Below are positions 26,778 through 39,360 of a DNA stretch of 64,000 nt, one piece after another. A program made the position numbers and the translations under genes. The notes beneath the pieces were generated by a model. That model was not told the origin of the DNA and did no database searches. It worked only from the letters and a program-made list of their open reading frames with translations. The DNA is from Embiotoca jacksoni. Its lineage: Eukaryota; Chordata; Actinopteri; Embiotocidae. The number at the start of each line of letters is the position of its first letter. Position 1 is the stretch's first letter. The stretch lies in contig JAKOON010000005.1 in the NCBI GenBank assembly GCA_022577435.1, positions 11,373,224 to 11,437,223 of the forward strand. The letters are read 5' to 3'.

Positions 26778-27473
26778 AGGGAAAAAAAGGGCAAGATTGC
26801 TTCCGGAAAATCATTCACATGCTGCCGGTTGTTCGTAAAAGTCGTCGTTTCACAAGTTCTCAAGTGACGTTAGCGTACGTGCACTCTTCAACTCCACTGA
26901 GTGACCAAACCTGAAGGAGAGGAGGAAGGAAGGAAAGCGGCACGAGCCGGGCAGAGGTGGGCACGAGGGGGGCTGACTTTTTCCACACCGCACGAGCGAC
27001 CAGAAGCCCACTCGTGCGTTAAGAAAGACGTAATGTCACCGTATGTCACAGCCTCTCTCTCTCTCTCTCTCTCTCTCTCCCGGTGTGGGAAGTGTCCGCG
27101 GCGGACACACGGCCGACAACACATGACGGTCGACGTGACCGCGGATAACAGAGAAACTTGACAGCAGCCGAGTGACATCTTTACCTGGAGTTTTCCTGTG
27201 CCCGGTTATAACTGCCTCGCCGCTCACTGGATGCAGCCAGGTTGTACTCTTGGCTTCTTCGCTGTTGAGAGAGAGAGAGAGAGAGAGAGGGGGAAATGCA
27301 TTCATAATTAAACGCTGACTTAAGTTCGAATCAGAAACGAGCAGAATGACTTGAGCAGTTTTCCTCTGGAGGGATATTTACTTCACGAAGAAGACGCGTC
27401 CATCCCGGGTAACCCCATAACTCCAGGAAGACGGGAGACAAGAAATGCACTCGGGTTGTAGATCCGCCGCCAT
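25078..27473 (-). CDS. plekha5: plekha5 (pleckstrin homology domain containing A5), 5' coding exons 1-3
   Basis: Three exons, 27473-27382, 27261-27185 and 25135-25078, splice in frame on the minus strand with GT-AG introns. They encode about 76 residues starting MAADLQPE. The protein carries two WW-type modules. WW1 has GRVFFVNEEAKSTTWLHP across the exon 1/2 junction. WW2 starts DLPTGWEEGFTFEGAR. This agrees closely with the start of vertebrate PLEKHA5 as I remember it, including all splice positions. PLEKHA5 is a cytosolic and membrane-associated adaptor: the WW domains bind proline-rich partners and a later PH domain binds phosphoinositides. The PH, coiled-coil and remaining exons are not visible, so they probably lie beyond coordinate 1. 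Identification rests on residue-level similarity and synteny; I could not align it. Confidence 0.9.
25212..25541. mobile_element. TTAA-type non-autonomous element, copy 2
   Basis: It contains TTATAAAGCAGGTCTAGGTG, CTGTGAAAGAGTCAAAA, CGGCAACTGTGCTGTTTGG and the end GTACGGGATCTTTAA, in the same order as the other two copies. The left boundary is approximate. It lacks the central GCCAATCAGAAG block, so it is internally deleted. Confidence 0.65.
25585..26460. repeat. Cluster of GCAACTAATGATT-family repeat fragments
   Basis: AGCTGCAGCGATTAGTCAATC at 25587, GGGTTGCAACTAATGATGG near 25807, GTTTGGTCTATAAAATGTC near 26178 and, in reverse, GCCTGCAACTAATAC near 26455 mark several partial copies of the same fish repeat in both orientations, interrupted by unrelated sequence at about 25840-26090. 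Confidence 0.55.
26744..26774. repeat. (TA)n microsatellite
   Basis: About 15 TA units, within plekha5 intron 2. Confidence 0.97.
27053..27079. repeat. (CT)n tract downstream of plekha5 exon 2
   Basis: Thirteen CT units plus a C on the plus strand. In the minus-strand transcript it is a (GA)n tract inside intron 2, about 105 bases past the exon 2 donor. Confidence 0.97.
27185..27261 (-). CDS. plekha5: plekha5 coding exon 2 (end of WW1)
   Basis: This 77-base exon encodes EEAKSTTWLHPVSGEAVITG and a short linker. It supplies the second tryptophan and the proline of WW1. The acceptor is unusual: the polypyrimidine tract on the transcribed strand is a pure (CT)n microsatellite ending in CAACAG. 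The donor is CCAG|GTAAAG. Its length is not a multiple of three, so skipping would shift the frame. Confidence 0.88.
27267..27289. repeat. (GA)n tract forming the plekha5 exon 2 polypyrimidine tract
   Basis: Eleven GA units plus G on the plus strand. In the minus-strand transcript it is a (CU)n tract immediately before CAACAG, the 3' splice site of exon 2. Confidence 0.97.
27382..27473 (-). CDS. plekha5: plekha5 coding exon 1 (start codon, first part of WW1)
   Basis: The ATG at 27473-27471 has G at -3 and G at +4, a strong initiation context. Thirty codons plus two bases end at a GTAAAT donor. The product contains PSSWSYGVTRDGRVFFV, the first tryptophan and first two beta strands of a WW domain. 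The final AA joins the first base of exon 2 to make the Asn codon of the conserved NEEAKS. The exon lies in CpG-rich DNA. Compared with the mammalian protein as I remember it, the leader before the WW domain has an extra cysteine-containing residue. Confidence 0.88.
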
Positions 27474-27727
27474 GTCTGGCAGTACTGTATGACAATCGCG
27501 CGGCTCCGCTCGCGCAGGCAGCGCGTACACGGAAACCTTGGCAACGGCGGATGGCTGAGAGGAGGGCAGGAGCCGAGGGGGCAGGGCGGCCAGGTAAAGT
27601 GGATTCATTCGTAGGGGAGAGGATTTGTTTGACTGACATGCTGAACATGTATTCATAGGCATTTCAAAAGGGTTTTTTTGTTTTTGTTTTTGTTTTTTAT
27701 CTGTGTGGAAATTGCATTATTGCATAA

Positions 27728-27768
<41 letters not shown>

Positions 27769-30700
27769 TTTCTCGTTCATTTGTGGCTGTGTTTTTGCGC
27801 CCTTTTGCATGGCTGTGGGTTTAAGCTATATTGTTCTGAACAAAGACACATCAGACATGGGCGCATGGATTAACCTGCCCCAGGGCTCCAGGGCAAAATT
27901 GATCTGCTGGGCCCCTTATAAGCCTTTTTCAAAGCACATAGGCTATTTTTTTTTTTTTAATGAAAACTAAAATCCTTAAACTAGTCTTTGATACAGGGGC
28001 CCTCTTCAAGACTTGTGCCCTCAGGTCAGGTAATACCAGGAGACACTTTTTTTTTTTTTTCAGCTGGTGTTGTGTTTTAGTGCTACATATTTCAAAACAA
28101 ATGATCAGTCAAATCGGCATAAACCAGATGATGCTAGGGTGAAATAATGGCATTTTGTCAAACCCGTTGGCGTCAGAGCATCTTGTGGCGCGCACCTGAT
28201 GCCCGTTGGCATCTAAAACATACGCACAACGTACCTTATGTCTTGTGCTCTGTAAAGAGGTAGATTGAAGGTCATGTGATAAAGCACAAAAAGGGGTAAG
28301 GTCAGGGGTGGTTGAATGGAATACACTCTTGATTAACCCCTGGGAGACAGGTATTTGAGTCTATTACATCGCAGAAGTCGGGTCAATGTGAACTTCTTTT
28401 AAGCAATGTAAATAAAGGTACTTATTTTATCTGTTTATTTGTGAGTAAAAGTACTTTTTTGTTTTTTTAAACTCACACCGCATGGTTTTAGGTGCCAAAA
28501 ACATGAGGCACCTTGTGCATATGGGAGTCGTGAAAGGCTTTGATAAAATGGCCGTATTTGAGGCCCTGGGAATGAGAACAGGTTGGATGAAACAGAGTAA
28601 GTCTGGAGTTTTTCCGGGGCCCCTGCAGTTCTGGTGCCCCGGGGAGGTTCCTCGCATTACCTGGAGAGTAATCCAGCCTCGCAAGGGTGACACAGACTGG
28701 CATACACACAGAGACAATCAAAGTCTACGAGCGCACCCACACTTTCAACTCTACCTTCAGGTTCTTGGTCTCCGCCTTCTGTCATTGTGCTCTGAAACGG
28801 CAGCATCAGCCTTTCTCAGCACACAAAGACAAGTCATCCAACACCACTGTGCCGGGCCTGTTGGTGCATTGTGTTGCATTGTTTTCTGGACACATGGTAG
28901 GCCACTGTTGTAGAGCGAGCATGTGGTGGTGGTTGGGAGTGGACACATCTGCCAACTGCCGGGTCATCCACTTGGAGAGTCACTGTAAAGGAAGGGGAAG
29001 CATTTAGGCACTGATACCTGGCCCAGTCAAACACTGAGCTCTTTGTGTTCTACTTACCTGAGGTTGAATACTGTGACAAACAAATGAACGGCTTGTTTGT
29101 CCCCAGGTAGCAGGACAGTGATCTACAAGAAGACAGAGCATAACATTTTAAAAAAGCTGACCTTCACGTGTCCTTTTGACACACCTCATATTGATTTGAG
29201 ATAAATTACATAGGCAGTGTTTCCAAATGCACAATAAAATACAATCCATTGCCCAACTGTCTGATAGATCGACTTTAAACTGCCTTCTAAAGGAGACAGA
29301 TATCTCACCTATCCACGCCCCAGCTTTTCAATCACGATTTAATCCTTTTCAGAATATAAGATCCATTAGGGTGGAAATGATTGGATTGAAGCCTGACACC
29401 CTACCTGCATGTGGTTGTATACCCGTGGGATTTTAAAGTAAGGTCTGGAAGCCAAGATCTTTCCTTCTCAGTTTTCCAACAGTCCACTCTCAATCTGCTC
29501 ATTGGGACCTCTGGACCAGTGTCCTGCCATTCATGCAGAAAAGAAAAGTAAAACATAGAAGCACTGTTTCTGTCGATACCTAACTCTTCTAAATGATAGG
29601 CTATGACATAGCACTTTATATTAATAGGTGTATTCACACAACATATTTCCAGAAAAAGCTCTGTTTCTCTTTTTCTTACAGCATCCTAAGTCAGAGGGTT
29701 GATCAGGAACTTCACGGCTGCCCAAGTCAATATGCATGTGTGCACGGACTTCTATTTCCAAGGTCTGACAGTATTGACATAACAGAGTCGAACACTGTGG
29801 GTCATATAATTCTTCTTTTGGAAGGAGCAGGCATTTTTCAACTGCGGCCCACAGTTGCCAGGGTGAACGATGCTGCATTGAGCTATACTTTATCACCCGC
29901 ACTCAAACAGCCCAACGCCATTTAGTTAAAGTTTGAACCTAAATGAGAGTGGAAAATAGGTATATTTTTGTATGCATGAGGTGGAGCTGAACACGACATA
30001 CATGAGCAGTGTATAAACCTCTCTTAACAGTATCTAGTAGAGAAATAGAAAATCAAAATAAATGGAAGTTGAGACAAACAGCTCTGTGGCCATTAGGTGC
30101 TTTGTCAGGTGCTGACCTTTCTGGGATCCACTAAATATCACACTTAACCAAATACAAAAACAAAACTGACTCAGTAGAAAATTTGCTGAAACATTTTCCT
30201 GCTTGCAAATACAAAGCTATTTTATATCATTATTTTAGACAGAATAAAGAAAAACACAAGTAGCTGAAGACTTAAAACAAGCAGCCACTCAAAAATGTAG
30301 TACAACACAAAATATGAATTTTTTTTTTTTTTTTTTTTGTCCTGAAGAAGACCCTGGGTTTGAATATGTAAAAGCGCAAGAGACAATCATTATTAAGTCA
30401 CACAGTATTGTGTCTGCTTAACATTGTGCAACGCATTCTTACATAATTGCTCAGTGCACAGCAAGGCGAGGGTTCTCTGCTCAGCGACACAGGCCAGACT
30501 TGAGGCATCAGAATGTAATTAATGGTTGCACATTATCAAGCAGCTGTTGGAGGGCTTTGTTCTGCTGCCAGCTCAGCAGTAGACCTGTGTCTGTCTGTGC
30601 TAGGTAAGAGGGAGGACTCTCCTCTTTAGACTGGAGCCACTCAGCATTTGTGCAGACCTCTCATTTGCTGGAATCAAAAGCCAGTGCAGATAGAGCCATC

Positions 30701-32680
30701 TTCCAGCCTCGACACTGCACCTTAAAATCAGTTAGTCAGAAGTTATTCTTTGATTAATAATTTTTTTTTTTTTTTTTTTTTTTTTAAAACAGTGCCTCAT
30801 ATAGACTTTTAGAGTAAAACAATAACTTCCTACTGTACTGCATTCTTCAGTCTGTCCTTTACACGTGTTGTGAATATGATGTCATTGCCAATTTCAACAC
30901 ATAGTATCATTTGACTGGCATGCATAACCCACAAACCAGTACAGCTATTAGGGCCAGTCAAGTCAGCAGACCAGGTCAACATGCGACTTTGGAAAAATGG
31001 TATAACACTTAATTCAGTTGTAGCTGCAAGTATGCAGAGGTAGCAATATGGATGAGAGGATGGGGTTTTGAAAGATTGTGGAAAAAAAGATCCTGAAGGG
31101 GGGTGCAGTTCTCACAACTCACCTCTGAATCATTAAACACACCTCACTGAATCACTGTTAGTCACAGCCTGACGAAAACCCAACCCACAAACGGCTCTCT
31201 GTTCACCACAGTGATGACCTCACTGTATCCATTGCATTTTTGGATGCAGTCCAAATGTTTTTCTTACCCAAGGTTTATGACATTTCCACCAGCGGTATGT
31301 ATCATTAGGAGTGAATGCATAGATAGGCTATTTTGTAATTAGAGGATGCTGCAAGTGGGCTGAGTCAGTTGTAACTGAAATGATTGTGAGAGGAAATACA
31401 TTGCTGTTCAGCAAATTTATGTTTCTCAGACCTGCTGGGTTTTATTTGGCCATATAAAGTAAAAACAGAGCTGGGCTTGTGTTTAGTGTGATAGCATACT
31501 CGTGCTTTAAGTACTGAAAAGGTTGACTGTATTGTATCCCGCAGAGCCCCAGACCGAGGTTAGGGGGCCAAAGCAGTAAGAACAAGACCAGAACCAGACA
31601 GGGATAAAGTATCAAGTATGAAGTAGAGATGACTCAAGATGCAGGTGTCTGTTAAACATACCAACATAATCCTCATAATCTCACCTACATGTAGTCGTAT
31701 TGGTTTAGACAAGGACCTCAGTGTTTAGATAATGAAATTAGCAGGCCTCCCTCCAGCTCTCTCTGCTCCATGAACAGTTTTATTCATTTCTATCTGTACT
31801 TAGAAAGCTCTACAAAAGACAACTGCTATATACACTGGACGTAAAATCATCCACACATAACAGAAGTGGATTCTGTTTTGATCATACATGGTACCATCAC
31901 TGAAAGGATCCTGCTGTGTCATTTAAGTAATGGAGCAGATTATTAATGAAGATGAAGAGCTACTTAACATTGATCAGGGACCTGAGCTGATGTGTGTGTG
32001 ATTCACCGAATCATTAAAGCTCATCACATGTGCTGACATCACCAAATTCTGATGTGCAGCACCTCCTGGTTTCATCTGCATGAGTGCAAGCCTGCACCTT
32101 CACCCTGCAGTGTATTTATGCTTAAGTAGCAGATTATAGATCAGTTCATGGAGAACTACTTCAGGCAAAGTGCTTTTTTCAAAGGCATGATTATCTGGCG
32201 CTGTGGGGATGGAAGAGGCCGCGTTCCACTGCAGACATCTTTAAATGACTGAGGTGATCTATAGTGTTTAATTAAGTTGTGGATGTGACACCAAACAACA
32301 AATGTTGCTTTGGTTTTTTTTTTGTATTTTTTTAATGCGGAAGCTGATGACATGTACCATATTAACAGTGCAAACACAACATCTGTTGGGCTTTGCAATA
32401 TTCAGGATGTCTCAGCGTGCAGTCCTCCCCTGTTGACACACATATCCTGTGTCTGATGGGAAAGCGGAGCCGTGTGACGAACAGGTCATGAGCATCTTCT
32501 CAGGGCAGCGAGGGTCATGTGAGCGACAGTGAGAAAGGATCCCGGACCGGAAAAATTCTTAAAGGCGGACAGCAAGAACTCCTCAAGGACAACATTTACA
32601 TTCCCAATTGAGGCTGGAGTTTAAGACAATAAAGTAAACATGTTGGTTATCTGACTACACCCCTCCCCCTTCTGTTTAAT

Positions 32681-33019
32681 TCATCCATTATCTATGCCTA
32701 CTTTATCTGGAGCCTATCCCAGCTCACTTTGGGCAAAGGCAGGAGTCCACTCTGGACAGGTTGCCAGTCTATCACAGGAACACATAGAAACAAAAGCCAT
32801 TCATGCTCTCATTCACATCTATGGGCAATTTGTAGAGCCACCAATTAACTAGAGGTGCATGTTTTTGGATGATGGGAGGAAGCCGGAGCACCCGGAGAGA
32901 ACCCACACAGGTACAGGGAGAACACGCAAACTCCACACAGAAAGGCCCAGGCCCGGATTCAAACCCAGAACCTTTTCACTGTGAGGCGACAATGCTAACC
33001 ACTGCACCACCGTGCCCCG
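32681..33019. repeat. Abundant vertebrate/teleost interspersed repeat
   Basis: The full run from TCCATTATCTATGCC through TGGAGCCTATCCCAGCTCAC, TGGACAGGTTGCCAGTC, GGGAGGAAGCCGGAGCACCC, ACGCAAACTCCACACAG and AACCACTGCACCACCGTGCC is a repeat I recognise from many fish genomes. I cannot settle its class. The 60-codon frame inside it is not a gene. Confidence 0.8.
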
Positions 33020-35711
33020 TTGCAATTCAATACATTAATAATGCTTCCTAATGAAAGAAAAAGTCTCCGTTTTAATTGGGTACGACACTAAAGTATAGAT
33101 GTGATTCAATCTTACCCAAATGAAAAGGAACAGAAAAGTAGTTTTTCATGCTGACTCAGCAAAATGAACTGAGATTTATGCTTAATAGAGCTCTTAGTAG
33201 TAGCTTTGAAAGCACACTTTCCAGTTGAGATGGAGTAACCTCCAAAGTACTTAATTATGTAAAAAGTCAAAATTAAATATTCCTCAAAAGGGAGGAAACA
33301 TATGATCTCGTCTTTGACATCACAGTGCACATATTTATGTATGAACATCTGTTCTGCTCGGGGCTATTTTGGGCCTGGAGTTTTTCAAATTCAAGGTCAC
33401 GCAAAATGTGCAAGATCCACACAACCATTCTCATGATCAAAGTCTCATTGCTGCTTCAATAAGTTTCCTTATTTGTTTTACATGAAAAGCTGTTTGGTTG
33501 CACCCCTTTTCCTTTCAGGGGAATTTCTTCATTGGCTTTGTTCCTGACTCCTATAAGTCACAAACACAGGAAGTTGTTGTGAAATCCTGGATTTCGACAG
33601 AAAGTCAGTCACTCCTTTAGTCTGCATAAATAGCTCGGCAGTGTTGATTCTTGTGTCTGCCTGCTTAATCATGCTCTTCGCTGGAGTGTGTACACACTCA
33701 ATTCCCAAAGAAAATGAGTGAGTTGCATCAACTGAAGCAAAAGCCTGTCACAGAAGTGCTTGTTTTTTTTGTTTTTTTGTTTTTTTTGGTAATTATTATT
33801 TTTTTGTTCACAGCCCAACCCACATCCTTCGGCAATGAGTAAATGAGCTTTTTGCAGAAATAGAGAGCGATCTGAGTGGGAGATGCTCTGCCTTATTTAT
33901 TTGTGTATATAATGATGCCCCACTCTGTACTTCATAAAAGGATGGATCTGCCTATGATCGATTGTTAGAAACCACACAGCTTCATAAAAGCCATCATGAC
34001 GTGTTGACAGGCTGCACAAGCATTTAATGTTCCACCAGAGATGATCTGTCCTCAGAGACCTTATAAGGCTGGCAGTTTATAGCATGTTCATAAAACTACC
34101 CGCGCAAAACAGGCACTTTCAGTCACTCTGCATCAGAAGTACTCCCACACAATGTGTTAATTTACGGCAATACAAAAATAAACACAGATAACCCGTTCAG
34201 CTGGGACATTGAAGAATGTGATACTACATGTGTCAGCTTCAAGGCAGCACTTTCCTATCATTTGCAGCATTCAGTCTGTTCAATGTTTGTTATAAATTGT
34301 TCTAATGAAATGAATACAAAAATATCTGAGGTCACAGTGTTCCCGATGTGCGCCACAGTAATAATATCTGTGAAACAAATACAAGTCTCTATCTCAGTTT
34401 TTAAGTCACCCTATCAGTTATAGATTAAAACAAAACACTGTAATTGTAGAAAGACACGTATAATTGTTTCTGAGAGTCTCTCGCTGGTGGTTCATTTGTT
34501 CTGCTTATGTGGCAGATTGCTCATACTGCTGAGTCAGCTTCCCACTCTCCACCTGTTCAGGTACAGTCACTTCAATATTTCCTTTGAAATATTGAATACA
34601 GGGCTCCCTAACTATGCTACAAACTGAAACATAAATGCATACAGTGGAGCCATGTGGCAGGAGGACAAGTGTCAGCAACAGTAAAAGAACCGGGACAGTA
34701 AATTGTCTCTAAATCGATGAGGGGGAGCGTTGGCTTGTGGGAAATCTGAGCTCATTTCCTCCCTTGTCAAGGTCCAGCAAGCATGAGGGCAGTAGATCAA
34801 CATTCAGGCGTTTACTGCGCATCACACACAGAGGTGAACAGAATGGTTTACACTCACTCTCCCTAATGAAAAGAGCAACGATAGTAAAAACACAAGATTA
34901 AAACGCACTTCACAATGTTCTTCAAAATCATATGATTTTTTTTATTTTTTATTCCTTGATATCTCTTTCCATGAGAGAGCACCGCAGTATGTGTGCGTCT
35001 GCATGCGAATCTAAATTTGTCAGTCTGTTGGAGAGGCAGCAGGACACAGCTGAGTCCTGTGGAGAGGTTGTGTGTGGGCCAGTAAACACGTCCCGTGTGC
35101 TGAGCACCACTGGGTAAAGGCCATCTGGTTTCTACATTGGGATGCTCAGGCAAAGCAGGTGGGGAAAGGGGAAGAGTTTCTTGTGGCGGCTTCTCTAATC
35201 AATAAGTATTGATCCCTCACTTATCTCAAATGCAGCCAGGCTGATGAGATGTCACACATCTGACCTCCTGCAGCTAGAGGGGAGTGGGGATGTTAGTTTG
35301 GTAGGCGGCGTGCTGTGTAACACAGATGCAACATTTACATATGCAAAAGCAAAAAAACAACGCGAGTACTTTTAGTTTTAAGAACACAAACACTTAAGCA
35401 CACAGTGACTGACAGAAAGACAGTTCCACACAGAAAGGGACAGGTATGCACAGACTTGGATTCAAACATTAGAGGCATGCAATTATTCAGCCAGAGAGCT
35501 ATCTACTTTTTCAGATTGGACTTGTCAAAGCTGCTATTCCTTTTACCGTTCATCTCTAAACCTCCAGCTGCTGCTCCCTCTCTCTCTTGTTGCAGGCAGA
35601 CAATTAATCATTGCTTTGTCGGCTGGATGGCTCACATTCACTGCAGCTGCCGTGCTCAGCAGAAAGGTAAAATAAATAAAGAGCGAGCAAACCATCTAAA
35701 CTGACAGTCAC

Positions 35712-35740
35712 ATGGATGGATGGATGGATGGATGGACGGA
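35712..35740. repeat. (ATGG)n microsatellite
   Basis: About six to seven tetranucleotide units, the last one variant (ACGG). Confidence 0.9.
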
Positions 35741-36562
35741 CATCGACTGAAAGACAGGGTTGATGTCACACACGTAGAGATTCTGAAGTTAGAATAACAA
35801 AAACAGTCGTGGCATACTAAACTTTTTGACACAAAATTATAAGTGAAGCGAAAATCGTGACAGGCCTCTGTTTTGTTTGGCCTGCGTCCACATCACGTTA
35901 CTGTCAAACGAATCCTGCTGGCATCACAGACATTTTGCACGAGATTCCTTAGAATTAGGCACTGAAACCGCGTGGTTATGTTTGGGAAAAGATCACGTTT
36001 TGGGTCACAATAAGTACGGTACTTAAAGTAACATTACATACATATATTAAAAATGTTTACTAGTTACTTAAAATAAGTCCATGTTGATTTGTGCTTTCTC
36101 GCTGACCTGAACAGACGTCTCCTGGGTGAAGGTCTTGTGTTTTAGACATCCAACCACCTCCAACCTCTTCCATACATGAACACTGTCACTCTTGTCACAA
36201 AATATGGATTCTGCTTAAAGTCAGAAACTAGAATTACCAGCAACTAGTCCAATTGCAGTTTACCTCCATGTCTGTCCGGACTCATATGATATATGGAGAA
36301 GACTTTGAGGACATTTGACCAATAAAGCTACACAAAGTCAAAGCCATGACAGTCGACAATGCTTCAAATATAGATATTTACATACATACATACATACAGA
36401 AGCTACATATTCTACAACATGGATGATTCACACACTTCTTCAGCTCAACAGCTTAGACAATCAAATTAATCAGTGTAGTTTTAAGATTAGTGTCACCAGT
36501 TCAGTGTTCAACCAAATGCAAAATATGGTCACAATCTCCCTTTCTGTTCCTGAATTATGGAA

Positions 36563-36994
36563 TCGCATTTACAAGAATGGAGCGGACATGAGATAACAGC
36601 GACCTTACCACCAAAATGTAATCAGTTCATCCTTGAATCCAAGTAATCGTTTGTACCACATTTGAAGAAGTTTCTGAAGTATTGCATTCATGAGAATGGG
36701 ACGGCCATGAGGTCAGTGACCTTTGATCACCAAAATCTTATCAGCTCATCCTTGAGTCCACTTAAACGTTTTGTGCCAAATTTCCTTCAAGGCATTCCTG
36801 AGATCATGCATTTACAAGAATGACGCAGATGGATGGGACAGACATGAAGTCACAGTGACCTTTAACAGCCAAAACCTACCCAGTTCATCAAGTTCTCAGC
36901 TCAAACAACTAAAACATTTGTGCCAAGTTTAAAGAAATTCCCATCAAGGTGTTCTTGAGATATGGGATGGACGTACAGATGGACGGACAACCTG
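36563..36994. repeat. Degenerate tandem repeat, unit about 120-140 bp
   Basis: The motif CACCAAAATGTAATCAGTTCA, TTGAGTCCA, TGTGCCAAATTT, TTCTTGAGATAT and ACAAGAATG recurs three times, starting near 36605, 36727 and 36865, plus a partial unit at 36563. The array ends in GACGGACAACCTG. It is a known type of fish tandem repeat. Confidence 0.75.
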
Positions 36995-39360
36995 CCTTTG
37001 ATGCATAAAACCTGTGATTCTGTGGTTCTGATCCTGAGCTTAACCATAAGCGGTGTATGCAGCAACCTCATGGACAATGAGCCGTTGTCACCTCTCGTAA
37101 AGCTTGCAAAGACAGATTTCCTGGGTTGTTAATACATTGACTTGTGTACAATCATTTCTTTTTAGAATTTCTTACCGTAACATCGCTGTACACGCTTGGA
37201 CTGTCGCACCACACTCAGAGAAGCATAAATTCTCACTTGTTGCCTGATTTCCCATCTCCTGCTGATCCAAAGCAACACTTTTCTCCTCAGTGCGGGGAGT
37301 GTCCACACAAATATCCACTTGTTGACTTATTCAGAATAAGATCGCTTTAACTCGATGACTAATAAGTTTGTTTGAAAGCATCCAAAGGGTTTTCCTCCTG
37401 GAGTCCTGAGGTGTAATATCAACTGCAGGCAGCCTGTGGTGTTGAGAAAAACAGAAACGGATCTGTTCACCCATCTGTTATCCCAATTTTTTCCTTGCAA
37501 TTAGAGTATATGCATTTTACTGCTTAGACCTCCCTACAAAACAGACTTTATGCCCTTTTTTGTTTTATGTTGGTTAACTTAGTAAAATATTAGGTTTTAC
37601 ACTTGGTCATAATGTATTTTTACATCTTATCAGCAAAACATATATGCAGGAGTATAATTCTTAAATTACATCAGTAGTAGACTTTTTAAAGAATATAATT
37701 TAAACATTATACTTTTATCAATTAATTATGGTGTCTTACTTAATTTTGTAGAAGTTTGAGGGTAACATCTTCCTCCAGAGTCAAGTAAACTGATCTGATC
37801 ATGTGATCACATGACAGTGAACAGCTACATTTCTTGCCTGAAGCCAACAACAACACTTGTAGAGCTTCCAGAAACACGCAGTCATAACTGTAACTGGTAG
37901 GATTAAACAGGCCGTGCTGATCACATGAATTATTTACTCTAAATAGCAAAGGGTTATTCTCTACTTCCTGTGGCCTTCTTGTTAACCTTGAAGCATTTTT
38001 GTATATAAATAATACATATTCATACATGATAGAATATTAAGTAAATGACAGAAAAAGAATAAAGTGGCAAAGAGTCAGAGCAGAAAGGATTAAAATAATT
38101 TCATTTGTGTTGACAGTACCATGCAATTACACCAGTGTTCACAAAATGAGCACTTTGATTCCTAATTTGCAGATCATGACTGCTGTGAAATGCAATTAAT
38201 GGATTCCTGATTTATTTATTAGTGAGCTGTGATAAACGACATACTGCGAGTTGACTGAGACAGACTGCGGCGCACACTCCTTCCTGGCGTAGCATCAGTT
38301 CCCCTCAGACAGCCAAGTTGTTCTGTCTCTGAGGGTGTAAAAGGAGGCAGAAAAGGAAAGGTACAATCAAAGAAATGTAAATTTAGATGTAGCTATGTAA
38401 AAGAATAAAATAAGATTTTTATATTTTGAGGTAAGACAGAAAGCAGGGGATCACCTGACAGTTGGAGCACTGTGTCACTCTGAGGTCTACAGCAGGTGAC
38501 ATAGATGTCAAAACAGCAGCCCATTGTTTGGAATGAGTCAGGTGGAGTGTCATGCAGAGGGCACAGTCTATCTGTCTTTTTTATGAAGACACAGATGCCA
38601 GGGGAACAGTCTGAAAAATGTGAGACAACAAGATTCTCTGGATGACTGCCATGTTCCTGCATGTGCAAGCGAGCTACTTGAAGATTTAGGGGAAAACAGG
38701 ATGCAACGTGTTAATAATTGGAGGGACCCTCTGGAAATCTCTTCTTTGTAGTTAAGCTTTGTTTGAATATGATGTATTCAATGTATGATGTATTAATGGG
38801 GGTGTGAGGGAAACATTTGTAGAATCACAAAGCCTCGGTTTATCTTCCCCGTACCAAGAGAAATGTTGTGCATGCTTTTCATTTAATCACAACTGGCATG
38901 CCGCATGTGATTTGATGAAGCGATGCTGGTGTGAAAAATGTAAATAAGACTTCAGTCGAAACATCCTCCACTGCAGGCTATTGTGTTCATTTACAATAGA
39001 AACCCAATTATCTGTGCAAATCCGGAGCGAGGGGGGGACTAAATATGTAAATGTCCCAGTCAAACTCAAATGTTCCTCAGTCAAATTTTGCTGCCAGATG
39101 TTTACACTGCGAGAGGGCCTGATTGGCTGCACAATGACTCCACTTCCACCCATTCCTATGTCAGTATAACAAGTGTTTAGACTATTTGGCAAAAATCAGA
39201 TCACTGTCAGAGGTTGCCAAGCAACTGATTAATTAGCAGAGCCTCCAGAGTGGGCGAGCTCTTTTCAGTCCCAGCGGTCCAGGGAGTGTACCACCTCTCA
39301 CACTTAACAGACACACAGCCATTTATTTTACAACAGGAGATCTTTGAGGCAAAGGTTGAA

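Larger units (their letters stand above)
25136..27184 (-). other. plekha5: plekha5 intron 2, repeat-rich
   Basis: A 2-kb intron with GT-AG ends. It holds a TTAA-type element copy, several fragments of the GCAACTAATGATT repeat family, a (TA)n run and, near the exon 2 donor, a (CT)n run. No additional exon is apparent. Confidence 0.8.
26900..27620 (-). promoter_or_regulatory. plekha5: CpG-dense promoter region of plekha5
   Basis: CG dinucleotides are visibly much denser here than in the flanking AT-rich DNA, for example the CGCGCGGCTCCGCTCGCGC cluster just upstream of the plekha5 start codon. The region covers exons 1-2 and the sequence upstream of the start. This is typical of a TATA-less vertebrate CpG-island promoter. 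I see no convincing TATA box and cannot place the transcription start. A divergent plus-strand transcript is possible but unsupported. Confidence 0.6.

Noticed and set aside
28482..28913. 143-codon plus-strand frame
   Set aside because: No recognisable domain, no splice or start support, and similar-length frames overlap on the other strand.
32869..33051. 60-codon frame
   Set aside because: It lies entirely in an abundant interspersed repeat.
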